Part shown: positions 43,996 through 52,801 of the stretch, one piece after another
How positions within the stretch are numbered: position 1 is the first letter of the stretch
How the letters are laid out: every line of letters starts with the position of its first letter
DNA from: Pseudomonas sp. BN411
GTDB lineage: Bacteria; Pseudomonadota; Gammaproteobacteria; Pseudomonadales; Pseudomonadaceae
Direction: 5' to 3'
NCBI RefSeq assembly: GCF_029871235.1
Contig: NZ_SSOM01000070.1
Coordinates: forward strand, 186,001 to 250,000
DNA: 64,000 bases
Notes under the pieces: model-generated
What the model was told of the DNA's origin: nothing
The model's database searches: none
Seen by the model: only the letters and a program-made list of their open reading frames with translations
Position numbers and translations under genes: made by a program

Positions 43996-45159
43996 TCACT
44001 TCAGGGACTCTTTCACAGCACAGACGACCCTGTCGATATCGGCATCCGTCATCCGGGTGTAGAGCGGCAGCGTAGCAGTGCGCTCGTAGATCTTTTGGCT
44101 GACCGGGAACATCTCCGGGGTGAGGCCATAGGTGTCGCGCCAGTAAGGCTGCTGATGCAGAGGAACGTAATGAACGCTCATCCCCACGCCCAGGGCGAAC
44201 ATTCGCTCGATGAACTCGGCTCGGTCTACCGCTACATCGCCGGCCAGCTGAATAACATAGAGGTGCCAGGAATGCGTGTCACTGCCTGCAGCCTTTGGCG
44301 GTAGAATCAGCGGCAGCGATGCCAGTGCGTCATTGTAGCGGTCGGCTATGTACTGCCGCTTCTGCTGGAAAGCGTGGGCCTTCTTCAGCTGATGGATACC
44401 GATGGACGCGGCAATGTCGGTCAAGTTGTACTTGAAGCCCGGCGCGACAATCTCGTAATACCAACTAGGAACCTTGGCGGTAAACCGGTCGAAGGCATCC
44501 CTGTTGATACCATGCAGACGCATGATTCGAGCGCGCTTGGCGATCTCAGCATTGCGGGTTACCACCATGCCACCTTCACCGGTGGTAATAGTCTTGTTGG
44601 CATAGAAGCTGAAGACCGTGACATCGCTTTCCAGTGTGCCGATCAGCCTGCCATCGCAGGTGGTCGGGAGCGCATGGGCGGCATCCTCGATAACCTTCAG
44701 ACCATGCCGCTTGGCAATGTCGATTATCTTGCCCATATCCGCGCTGCGGCCAGCGAAGTGCACCGGGATAATGGCCCGGGTGCGAGTCGTGATGACCTGT
44801 TCGATGGCATCTACGTCGATGCACAGGGTGTCGGCGTCCACGTCGACGAAAACCGGATCGGCACCCAGGTAGCGAATGACTTCGGCCGTAGCGGTGAAGG
44901 TGTGGGTCGTGGTGATGACCTCATCGCCTGGGCCGATGCCCAATGCCTCTAACGCCAGGTGCAGGCCGGCAGTTGCGGAGTTGACGGAGATGGCTTCCAC
45001 GCCACCTCCGAGCCACTCTTCAAAATCACGTTCGAACTGCTTGACCTTGGGGCCACTGGTCACCCAACCAGAACGAAGCGAAGAGACAACTTCTGCAATC
45101 TCTTCCTCGCCAATTTCGGGAAGAGCGAACGGCAGAAACGGAACACTCGAGTTGCTCAT
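43996..45159 (-). CDS. DegT/DnrJ-family aminotransferase (PglE-like)
   Basis: 387 aa. PLP Lys lies in [37 protein letters not shown] holds the cofactor Asp. The chain is typical of sugar aminotransferases acting on UDP-4-keto-6-deoxy-GlcNAc. Next to WbpM and a PglC-like transferase this suggests UDP-4-amino-4,6-dideoxy-GlcNAc (bacillosamine precursor) or its galacto epimer. It ends 9 bp before the transferase gene. Confidence 0.88.
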   Translation of the reverse strand: MSNSSVPFLPFALPEIGEEEIAEVVSSLRSGWVTSGPKVKQFERDFEEWLGGGVEAISVNSATAGLHLALEALGIGPGDEVITTTHTFTATAEVIRYLGADPVFVDVDADTLCIDVDAIEQVITTRTRAIIPVHFAGRSADMGKIIDIAKRHGLKVIEDAAHALPTTCDGRLIGTLESDVTVFSFYANKTITTGEGGMVVTRNAEIAKRARIMRLHGINRDAFDRFTAKVPSWYYEIVAPGFKYNLTDIAASIGIHQLKKAHAFQQKRQYIADRYNDALASLPLILPPKAAGSDTHSWHLYVIQLAGDVAVDRAEFIERMFALGVGMSVHYVPLHQQPYWRDTYGLTPEMFPVSQKIYERTATLPLYTRMTDADIDRVVCAVKESLK

Positions 45160-45199
45160 TATTCTTTACACACCTTGCTGTTAATCGATTAGGTGGAAT

Positions 45200-45841
45200 T
45201 CAATCTTTCAGGCGACGCAAATCATAGGCGTAGTGATTCATAAGCCGACCGCCTGCTCGCTCTTCTGACATTGATAGAGTGAATCCAATATCCCGATAAA
45301 ATCCGTTGACCGCATCATTTCCGTTCGCGTCGGTGCTGAGTTCGACTATATCGGCCGACTTTTCCCTAGCGCTGTCAAGGAATGCGTTGACCAGAGCTTT
45401 TCCGTTGCCTCGGCGCCCCTGAGCAGGCGAAATTCCGATAGATGCTAGTTCAACCCGGAGCAAGTCATCTTGACTACTATCAGTGGATCGCTGCGAAACC
45501 AGTTTCATGTTTTCCAGTACACGCTTCCACAGCTTAGGGCGAATCGACAGGTGCAGCGCCGCTGAAATCATCATGCGTTTCTTGCGCGAGCCCAAGAGGG
45601 CATAGAACTTTTCCGGCTGGGCGAAGCCTGCGACGAATCCGAAAGGGGTTCCTTCATCGTCCTCGGCCACTAGAAACAAGCTCTCCGCGTAATCAAATAC
45701 CGTCTGGTAATACGCTTGAAGAAACGACGGCCCCAGAAGGGTCATCAGGAAGTCTGGAAAAGCTATTTGATGAATCTTCGCCACTAGAGGCAAATCCGAA
45801 AGCAATGCGGGGCGAACAGCAACGCTGTTGGAATCAGGCAT
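45200..45841 (-). CDS. GNAT N-acetyltransferase
   Basis: 213 aa from ATG 45841, overlapping the stop of the upstream glycosyltransferase; a TTG 6 nt upstream is an alternative. GNAT motif A: LRVELASIGISPAQGRRGNGKALVNAFLDSARE (about 126-158), with acetyl-CoA loop Q/RxxGxG/A. Probable role: N-acetylation of the 4-amino sugar made by WbpM and the PglE-like enzyme, replacing the beta-helical PglD used in Campylobacter. Inference from order. Confidence 0.8.
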   Translation of the reverse strand: MPDSNSVAVRPALLSDLPLVAKIHQIAFPDFLMTLLGPSFLQAYYQTVFDYAESLFLVAEDDEGTPFGFVAGFAQPEKFYALLGSRKKRMMISAALHLSIRPKLWKRVLENMKLVSQRSTDSSQDDLLRVELASIGISPAQGRRGNGKALVNAFLDSAREKSADIVELSTDANGNDAVNGFYRDIGFTLSMSEERAGGRLMNHYAYDLRRLKD

Positions 45842-47054
45842 GTCCAAATTTTTCCGTTACCAAGGCCAGGATACGAGAAACATGCTCGACACCATTCTTC
45901 TGGGACATATTTTCTCGATAGTAGCCTTCAGCAGCTGCGCCAAACACAGCGAGTTGTTCGGGCGTACTACGAGCCATCTGCAACGCAGTCTCAGCAATGC
46001 TTGCTGGCGTGCAGGGCCTCGCAACCATTCCGGCACCAGCTTTCTCAATGATTTCCGCCGACTCCCCTGCCACCGCCATTAGGATGGGCTTGCCCATCGC
46101 CATGTAGGCCTGGGTCTTGGACGGCACAGTAATTGCGAATACCGGATCATCCGCTAGGTGCACCAGCAATGCATCGGCTTTAGAAAGCTCGGCGCCGATG
46201 GCCTCCGGCGGAACGCTGCCGCGAAACTCCACATTCTCCAAGCCCAGAGAGGCCGCCTGCTCCTTGAGGCGCTGGCTTTCAATGCCATCCCCGATGAAAA
46301 TGAACCGGATACCTCGCTCGCCGTCCTGCTGAAGCAACTGAGCGGCCTGGATCACGCTACCCAATGCCTGGGCGGCCCCCAGATTGCCCGCATAGATGAT
46401 ATCGAAGCTGCTTCTGCTGCGGTCAGACGGATCGGAACGCTTTAACCTCGACTCATCGCACCAGTTGTAAATTCGATGAATCTTGCTCTCCGGAACACCC
46501 TTCGTGACAAGCGTGCGCTTGTAGCCTTCGGACAGCACGACAATGGCCGACGCACGCTTGTAGACCCAGCCAACGCAACGCGCGATCAAGCTAACTCCGC
46601 GCGGATTGCGGAGCATGCCCGTGGCAACGAGAGCCTCGGGCCAGAGATCTTGGACGTCATAGATGAATGGCCGCCGATGAATACTACCAAGAATGGCGCA
46701 GGCGACCCCCCCCACCATCGGCGGAAAGTAGGAGTAGATAACATCCGGCTTTCGGCCGAGGAACAGCGAATAGAAAAACGCCGATGCCGAAAAGGACGCA
46801 TAACTCAGTAGTCGCTTGAGTGCCGAACTACCGTGGGACACATAAGAAGGCAATCGAACCACACGCACCCCTTCGATGATCTCCAACTGCATCAGGCGCA
46901 TCCGATAGCCCGGGTAGATCTGCCCACCGGGGTAACTGGGGTAGGTGGTAACAACTTCGACTTCGTACCCAAGTCTGGCGAGTTCTTGAACGAACGATAG
47001 CCCCTTGATCGCATTCTCCGGGTCGAATAGCTGAGTAATAAGCTGAACTCGCAC
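45834..47054 (-). CDS. Family 4 glycosyltransferase, WbuB-like (L-FucNAc transferase)
   Basis: 406 aa from GTG 47054 (GGGAG about 8 nt upstream); the longer open frame has no good start. GT4 layout: QLITQLFDPENAIKGLSFVQELARLGYEVEVVTTYPSYPGG at the amino end, YNWCDESRL at the linker, and FIGDGIESQRLKEQAASLGLENVEFRG with VPSKTQAYMAMGKPILMAVAGESAEII in the nucleotide domain. It closely recalls WbuB/WbjE-type L-FucNAc transferases, consistent with the adjacent wbjBCD genes. Confidence 0.85.
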   Translation of the reverse strand: MRVQLITQLFDPENAIKGLSFVQELARLGYEVEVVTTYPSYPGGQIYPGYRMRLMQLEIIEGVRVVRLPSYVSHGSSALKRLLSYASFSASAFFYSLFLGRKPDVIYSYFPPMVGGVACAILGSIHRRPFIYDVQDLWPEALVATGMLRNPRGVSLIARCVGWVYKRASAIVVLSEGYKRTLVTKGVPESKIHRIYNWCDESRLKRSDPSDRSRSSFDIIYAGNLGAAQALGSVIQAAQLLQQDGERGIRFIFIGDGIESQRLKEQAASLGLENVEFRGSVPPEAIGAELSKADALLVHLADDPVFAITVPSKTQAYMAMGKPILMAVAGESAEIIEKAGAGMVARPCTPASIAETALQMARSTPEQLAVFGAAAEGYYRENMSQKNGVEHVSRILALVTEKFGHA

Positions 47055-47262
47055 GAAAACCACTCCCTCCTCACGGCAACTTGTGTCGCGTGGCAAAAGC
47101 CACGCCTGGTAGGTAGGTGCCACACCATCTGACCTTTCGAATCTGACTATCTGATGCCAGATATCCTTTACGAAAAGGAGCTCACAATCTCTCGCCTTCC
47201 TATACTTTCCAGCTCTAGCTCAAAATTGCCCGAGATGTTAATTGCCGAACTCAATCAGCCGC

Positions 47263-47607
47263 TCAACTTTCGGGATGCCCCCCCCCTTCGACGATGGAAA
47301 GGGTCGACACCTCATCGTTTGGCGCATCAACGTCCCGGTTTTCTTGCCTCTCCCAGCCCACCTTCGCAGTCCGGACCAGTACTTCCTTGAGGGCGGTCAA
47401 GCGGATCTTCCGGTCAAGCCAGATCGCTTGAATATGCCCAGCAACCAGCGCAAGTTTCCCCCTGCTACCAAAAACGCTTCACGATATCGCTCGCGCAACA
47501 GGACCGAGAGGCATTAGCGCACGAAGAGCAATAAGAATCCAAGGCTGGCTGCCAGCCGGCGCTGAAAAAGCTTTGAGCGTAGCTGGCAACAAATATTGGA
47601 TCGTCAA
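47263..47607 (-). pseudogene. Relic of a protein-coding gene (possible glycosyltransferase C-terminus)
   Basis: The 558-bp space between wbjD and the WbuB-like gene contains, in one minus-strand frame, about 115 codons interrupted by a single TGA at 47481-47479. The reading shows helix-like text either side of the stop (LRALMPLGPVARAIS; KLALVAGHIQAIWLDRKIRLTALKEVLVRTA) with GC-biased third positions, and ends at TGA 47265-47263. There is no start codon with a ribosome site. It looks like the decayed 3' end of a deleted gene, possibly a GT2 transferase. Weak call. Confidence 0.4.
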
Positions 47608-47612
47608 GCCGA

Positions 47613-48743
47613 CTACTGTATCTTCCAGACATTACGCATCACATAGTCGCGATAGCTGTGGATGATGCGGACGACCTTCTCTGCCACATTTGGCATGCTG
47701 TAATCAGCGACCAGGCGCAGGCTGCGCTGTTCATCGCGCCCCTGCTTTTCCAGCACGAACAGTCCCTGCATGACTCGCTCCAGATCAAGACCGACCATCA
47801 TGGCGGCAGCCTCTTCCATCCCTTCAGGACGCTCATGCGCCTCGCGGATATTGAGCGCAGGGAAATTCAGGATGGACGACTCCTCGTTGATGGTGCCGCT
47901 ATCCGAAAGCACGGCTTTGGCAGTCAGCTGCAGCTTGTTGTAGTCCTTGAAACCAAGCGGCTTCAACAAACGCACGTTGGCATGGAACTCCACCCCCAAA
48001 GCATCGACGCGTTTCTGTGTTCTGGGATGGGTCGAAATGATGACCGGATGGCCGTAATGTGCCGCCACGGCATTGAGCACATTGACTAGCTTGAGGAAGT
48101 TTTTGTCCGAGTCGACGTTCTCCTCACGGTGTGCACTGACTACGAAAAACTTCCCCGCCTCGAGCCCTAGGCGTTCCAGAACATCCGACCCGTCGATGCC
48201 TTCGCGATAGTGATTCAGGACCTCGTACATGGGGCTGCCGGTCTTGACCACCATGTCCGGAGAGAGGCCCTCGCGCAGCAGGTAGTCACGGGCAATCGTA
48301 CTGTAGGTCAGATTGATGTCGGCAGTGTGGTCGACAATACGCCGATTAATCTCTTCCGGCACCCGCATATCGAAGCAGCGATTACCGGCTTCCATGTGAA
48401 AGGTCGGAATCTTGCGGCGCTTGGCGGGGATTACTGCCATACAGCTGTTTGTATCACCCAGCACCAGCAAGGCTTCCGGCTGCACTTCTGCCAGTACGCG
48501 ATCCACAGCAATAATCACATTGCCAATGGTCTCAGCACCTGTCGCTCCAGCCGCGTTGAGAAAATAATCTGGTTTCCGAATACCGAGATCCTGAAAAAAT
48601 ATCTCGTTCAGTTCGTAATCATAATTCTGGCCGGTATGGACCAGCACATGCTCGCTGTACTCGTCCAGTTTGGCCATAACGCGGGACAGACGAATGATTT
48701 CAGGGCGAGTACCCACTACGGTGACGACTTTTAGCTTCTTCAT
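47613..48743 (-). CDS. wbjD: UDP-GlcNAc 2-epimerase family, UDP-L-FucNAc-forming WbjD
   Basis: 376 aa from ATG 48743; upstream in-frame codons lack a ribosome site. KVVTVVGTRPEIIRLSRVMAKLDEY and VHTGQNYDYELNEIFFQDLGI are the WbjD/CapG/FnlC variant of the 2-epimerase family; FHMEAGNRCFDMRVPEEINRRIVDHTAD and SDSGTINEESS are active-site segments. It converts UDP-2-acetamido-2,6-dideoxy-L-talose to UDP-L-FucNAc. Distinct from the second epimerase (wecB) at 62.7 kb. Confidence 0.93.
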   Translation of the reverse strand: MKKLKVVTVVGTRPEIIRLSRVMAKLDEYSEHVLVHTGQNYDYELNEIFFQDLGIRKPDYFLNAAGATGAETIGNVIIAVDRVLAEVQPEALLVLGDTNSCMAVIPAKRRKIPTFHMEAGNRCFDMRVPEEINRRIVDHTADINLTYSTIARDYLLREGLSPDMVVKTGSPMYEVLNHYREGIDGSDVLERLGLEAGKFFVVSAHREENVDSDKNFLKLVNVLNAVAAHYGHPVIISTHPRTQKRVDALGVEFHANVRLLKPLGFKDYNKLQLTAKAVLSDSGTINEESSILNFPALNIREAHERPEGMEEAAAMMVGLDLERVMQGLFVLEKQGRDEQRSLRLVADYSMPNVAEKVVRIIHSYRDYVMRNVWKIQ

Positions 48744-48766
48744 TGCAACTCTCTTCACGGCTACGC

Positions 48767-49885
48767 TTATGCCTCGGTAGCAACAGGGCACGCATAGGTA
48801 TCCGGGTGTTCGCGATCGAAAATCTCGTTTGCCCAGAGCATCACGATCAATTCTTCTTCACCGACGTTGGTGATGTCATGGGTCCAACCGGGTACGGTCT
48901 CGACAATTTCTGGCCGCTCTCCCGTGGTGAACAGTTCATTGAACTCACCAGTGACGATATGACGGAAACGGAAGCATGCCTCGCCCTTGATAACGAGGAA
49001 CTTCTCGGTCTTGGAGTGGTGGTAATGGCCACCTCGGGTAATGCCAGGATGTGCAGTGAAAAAGGAAAACTGACCCGAGTCGCGAGTTTTCAGCATCTCA
49101 ACGAACACACCGCGCGGATCGCCATATTTCGGCACCTCATAAGTGAAGCGCTCGGGCGGCAGATAGCTGAGGTAGGTGGAGTAAAGAGCGCGCACCAACC
49201 CAATGCCGACCGCATCGGTAATCAACGTGTCACGGCTGTCGCGGAAGGTGCGCAGTTGCTCTGCCAACTCGCCAACCGTGATGCTGTACTGCGGATCGAC
49301 CGTGACAAAGGGGGTACCGACCAGCCGGCCTTCCATTACCGCAAGGAAATGGGCAATCACATCATCGATATAAACCAGGGTAACGCATGCCAGCGGATCG
49401 TTGATCTGGATAGGCAGGTCACGAGCAATGTTGTGGCAGAAGGTCGCCACCGCTGAGTTGTAGTTCGGGCGCGCCCACTTGCCGAACACATTAGGCAAGC
49501 GGAAAAGATGGACAACAGAGCCGTGCCTGTTAGCCAGATCAAGCAGTGCCTCCTCGGCGCTGCGCTTGCTGCAGCCATAAGGATTGTCCAGCTCGGCCTG
49601 GCTGGATGACGTATACAACAGCGGAATTTGCCGGCCACTGTTTTCGACTGCCTCACACAGCTTGCGCGTCAGGTCGGCATTGCCGCTTTGAAACTCCAGC
49701 GGATCTTGAGGGCGATTGACACCAGCCAGGTGAAACACAAAGTCAACCTGCTCTACAAGGCCAGCCAGCGCGTCTAGCGGATCATTTCGTGTAAAGCACA
49801 ACACCTCGATATCTTGTCGCTCCGCCAGATGCGCAACAAGATTCTGGCCGACAAAACCATTGGCACCGGTGATCAGCACTTTCAT
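48767..49885 (-). CDS. wbjC: Bifunctional reductase/epimerase WbjC (CapF)
   Basis: 372 aa. SDR reductase domain at 1-245 (MKVLITGANGFVGQNL; catalytic Tyr in ELDNPYGCSKRSAEE) and a C-terminal cupin at about 255-365 (GHYHHSKTEKFLVIKGEACFRFRHI). This fusion is diagnostic of CapF/WbjC, which produces UDP-2-acetamido-2,6-dideoxy-L-talose. Only 3 bp separate it from wbjB. Confidence 0.94.
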   Translation of the reverse strand: MKVLITGANGFVGQNLVAHLAERQDIEVLCFTRNDPLDALAGLVEQVDFVFHLAGVNRPQDPLEFQSGNADLTRKLCEAVENSGRQIPLLYTSSSQAELDNPYGCSKRSAEEALLDLANRHGSVVHLFRLPNVFGKWARPNYNSAVATFCHNIARDLPIQINDPLACVTLVYIDDVIAHFLAVMEGRLVGTPFVTVDPQYSITVGELAEQLRTFRDSRDTLITDAVGIGLVRALYSTYLSYLPPERFTYEVPKYGDPRGVFVEMLKTRDSGQFSFFTAHPGITRGGHYHHSKTEKFLVIKGEACFRFRHIVTGEFNELFTTGERPEIVETVPGWTHDITNVGEEELIVMLWANEIFDREHPDTYACPVATEA

Positions 49886-49888
49886 TGA

Positions 49889-50929
49889 TCATTCCTCTGG
49901 CGTAGCGTGCTCACCACGCTGGATTGCACGCATGAAATCCAGTTTGAGCAGCAAACGCTGCATACCCTCGACATCCAGGCGCTCGGTGTTGTGAGAGTTA
50001 TAATCTACCATGTGCGAAATCTTCTCCTCCCCCTGTTCGACAAACTTGGCGTAATTGAGATCACGCAAATCCGGCGGTACACGATAGTAATCGCCCATGT
50101 CTTCGGCACAGGCCATTTCCTCACGGCTAAGCAACGCTTCATACAGCTTTTCGCCATGACGGGTGCCGATCACCTGGATCGGATGCTCAGGCTTGTCGAG
50201 CAACAGTGTGAGTGCCCGAGTCAGGGTTTCGACTGTCGCCGCCGGCGCCTTCTGCACGAACAGGTCACCGTTGTTACCATGCTCGAAGGCATAAAGCACC
50301 AGATCAACAGCATCGGCTAACGTCATCATAAAGCGCGTCATGTTCGGATCAGTCAACGTCAGCGGCTTGTCCGCACGGATCTGCTCGATAAACAACGGGA
50401 TCACCGAGCCACGCGAAGCCATGACGTTACCGTAACGAGTACCGCAAATGACCGTCTTGCTATCATCGGCATTGCGCGATTTAGCGACCATAACCTTTTC
50501 CATCATCGCCTTGGAGATACCCATGGCATTGATCGGATACACCGCTTTGTCGGTACTCAAACAAACAACGCGTTTTACTCCGTTCTGGATCGCTGCCTCC
50601 AAAACGTTTTCGGTACCGATCACATTCGTCTTGACCGCCTCCATCGGATGGAACTCGCAAGACGGCACCTGCTTCAGCGCGGCGGCATGAAAAACGTAAT
50701 CAACTCCACGAGTAGCATTCAGGATGCTTTGGTAATCACGCACATCGCCAATATAAAACTTCAGCTTGGGGTTTGCGTAACGCTTACGCATATCATCCTG
50801 TTTCTTTTCGTCACGACTATAAATGCGTATCTCAGCAATATCAGTATCAAGAAAGCGCTTGAGAACAGCGTTGCCAAAAGAACCAGTACCACCTGTAATA
50901 AGGATGGCCTTTGAGGAAAAATCATTCAT
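49889..50929 (-). CDS. wbjB: UDP-GlcNAc 4,6-dehydratase/5-epimerase WbjB (CapE)
   Basis: 346 aa from ATG 50929; a GTG two codons upstream also opens the frame. NAD loop ILITGGTGSFGNAVLKRFL; catalytic set with Met for Tyr in STDKAVYPINAMGISKAMMEKVM, as in CapE/FlaA1 inverting dehydratases. It performs the first step to UDP-L-FucNAc. First of the wbjBCD trio. Confidence 0.94.
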   Translation of the reverse strand: MNDFSSKAILITGGTGSFGNAVLKRFLDTDIAEIRIYSRDEKKQDDMRKRYANPKLKFYIGDVRDYQSILNATRGVDYVFHAAALKQVPSCEFHPMEAVKTNVIGTENVLEAAIQNGVKRVVCLSTDKAVYPINAMGISKAMMEKVMVAKSRNADDSKTVICGTRYGNVMASRGSVIPLFIEQIRADKPLTLTDPNMTRFMMTLADAVDLVLYAFEHGNNGDLFVQKAPAATVETLTRALTLLLDKPEHPIQVIGTRHGEKLYEALLSREEMACAEDMGDYYRVPPDLRDLNYAKFVEQGEEKISHMVDYNSHNTERLDVEGMQRLLLKLDFMRAIQRGEHATPEE

Positions 50930-50962
50930 AGACACCCCACGAAATCAAAAATAAGCATTTAA

Positions 50963-52078
50963 TTAGAAATCAGAAATTAATTGTTCGCACTCATCGATTA
51001 TTGAAGATACTTTTGAGTCCCAAGGCAAAAAGTCAGCACGGACCTCACTCACAAAAATTTGCGCCACTGCAGGACAGTTATCAAAATCCATCAAAGTAGA
51101 AAACAGCTCATTGGAATTACCATAATCAACCAATAAACAAATATTTTTTTCGTAAAAAAACTTAGCCGTATCAAGCCCTCTATTGGTTACAAACCTGACT
51201 CCAAAACAAACACAGTCATACCACTTGTTTGGTTCAGCTTTTCTATTTATCTCATACGCCGGGTCATAGAAGCTTAAAACCAAATCTGACTCTTTATAGT
51301 AAGAAAGTGCCTCAGCATTAGGAACAACCCCAAGGTACTCAATATTTGGAAGTTCAATCAAAGCATCCGCATCAGCGCACCCAGGCCGCCCCGCAACTAT
51401 GACTCGGAATTGCTCAGGAGAAAGTTTACTCACCACATCAAGAATAAATCTCATTCCGCGCATTTCGGAAAGCCAGCCATTAATATAAATGGTTTTCCTT
51501 AAATCCAGCCGCCCGCCTCTTTTCAAAAATAAGTCATGAGCTGCAGATAGCTCCTCCGAAGATGGCGTATTCTCAACCACTCGAACATTTTTGTAGCCAG
51601 TGAAATTTCTACTTTCACCAGGAACCATATGAACTAACGCGCGCCTACCAATTTGCGCTTCCAAAAAACGGAAGACAGGCTTGAAAAGTCCAAGCTTATA
51701 TGTCATATGCGCCGCGTCACGATCAAGATAAATATAATCAACCCGCTTGAAGAAGGAAACAAAAAATGCAGGCGCAGCAGCGTCCAATCGCGACAAAAAA
51801 AACAGCTTATGCGTAGTCGAAGAAACCAGAAAATATTTAAGAACCAAGAAAGACCAGCAAATATAATGAAACAATAGAGCAAACTTTACACGCCCCTCTC
51901 CCTTATATAGCCGAGTAAATTTTATCCCAGGAAAACTTTTTACTGGCTCCCCTCCCCTATCCCAATACACATACTCAACAACATACCCTTTCCCATAAAG
52001 AACTTTACTCAGCTTATTTAGATACGGCTGAGCACCAATGTCAGCCCCCACACCAACAATAACAGCAGATTTATCCAT
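50963..52078 (-). CDS. Glycosyltransferase (GT4-like)
   Basis: 371 aa from ATG 52078 with GGAGG at 7 nt. GT-B style: the amino half has KSAVIVGVGADIGAQPYLNKLSKVLYGKGYVVEYVYWDRGG, and the carboxyl half TIYINGWLSEMRGMRFILDVVSKL, FRVIVAGRPGCAD, IEYLGVVPNAEALSYYKESDLVLSFYDP and NKWYDCVCFGVRFVTNRG. Acceptor and donor cannot be read from sequence; by elimination it may add ManNAcA. It is AT-rich compared with the backbone. Confidence 0.75.
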   Translation of the reverse strand: MDKSAVIVGVGADIGAQPYLNKLSKVLYGKGYVVEYVYWDRGGEPVKSFPGIKFTRLYKGEGRVKFALLFHYICWSFLVLKYFLVSSTTHKLFFLSRLDAAAPAFFVSFFKRVDYIYLDRDAAHMTYKLGLFKPVFRFLEAQIGRRALVHMVPGESRNFTGYKNVRVVENTPSSEELSAAHDLFLKRGGRLDLRKTIYINGWLSEMRGMRFILDVVSKLSPEQFRVIVAGRPGCADADALIELPNIEYLGVVPNAEALSYYKESDLVLSFYDPAYEINRKAEPNKWYDCVCFGVRFVTNRGLDTAKFFYEKNICLLVDYGNSNELFSTLMDFDNCPAVAQIFVSEVRADFLPWDSKVSSIIDECEQLISDF

Positions 52079-52801
52079 GAGAAAACCTCCCATATAACAC
52101 ACCGCCTACCAAATTAAGGCGACTGCAGAAAACAAGCGCACGTACATAACAAACTAAAGCAGGCACATTGCCACTGGTACATTCTCAAATAAAAACCCTC
52201 AGTTGAAGCGATTTTCTTGCTGCATACTAAAAATCAAAAGACCCAACTCGACATCTCTCTTAATTCGACCATCCTATTCTCAAGGTTTTCCACTTGGCAA
52301 TTTTTGAAGCGAGTGCTTTTTCCGTGACGCACTCTCAAAAAGACGCATTTCAATCAGGAATCGGATCGCTTATTAAAAATGCAGCCCCACATTACTATTT
52401 CCACCCCAACTTGTAGTCCAGATAAGTCCGGCTAGGCGACAATCATCCTTAGCTCTGAGAACCACCTCAGGACAAATTATTATAGATCACCCAAATAACA
52501 ATGCCTCTGCCACTTCAGCTTGCAGCACACAATCATTAATAAATCCAATCACTTCAAAGATGAGAGGAACAAATTACCTTCTTTAACCTCCCAATGATGC
52601 GACAAAAATTAGGATAACCCAGGTATTTTATTACCTCCGGAGAGGAGGCGTTGCAAACAAGGCAACCACCATCTCCTGCAGCTCTTAACTCAATCAAGTT
52701 ATGGCGATATAGATAACTCCCCCTTACTCGCCTAACCAAAACACTCACAACTCAGGCCACCCCATCGCAGCAGCGCAACATTTTTAAACAAGTCAAGATA
52801 T
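52079..52801. other. AT-rich non-coding stretch between wzy and the glycosyltransferase
   Basis: 723 bp with no convincing gene. The longest minus-strand frame (52554-52748, 64 codons) has no recognisable family and a poor start. The composition matches the surrounding AT-rich island. It may be a deletion scar; it may also hold a promoter for the downstream wbj genes. Confidence 0.5.

Noticed and set aside
47154-47517. Plus-strand frames of 78 and 91 codons in the wbjD-GT gap
   Set aside because: Composition is random and the opposite strand reads better as a decayed gene end.
52554-52748. 64-codon minus-strand frame in the wzy-GT gap
   Set aside because: No recognisable family, no good ribosome site, and codon usage unlike its neighbours.
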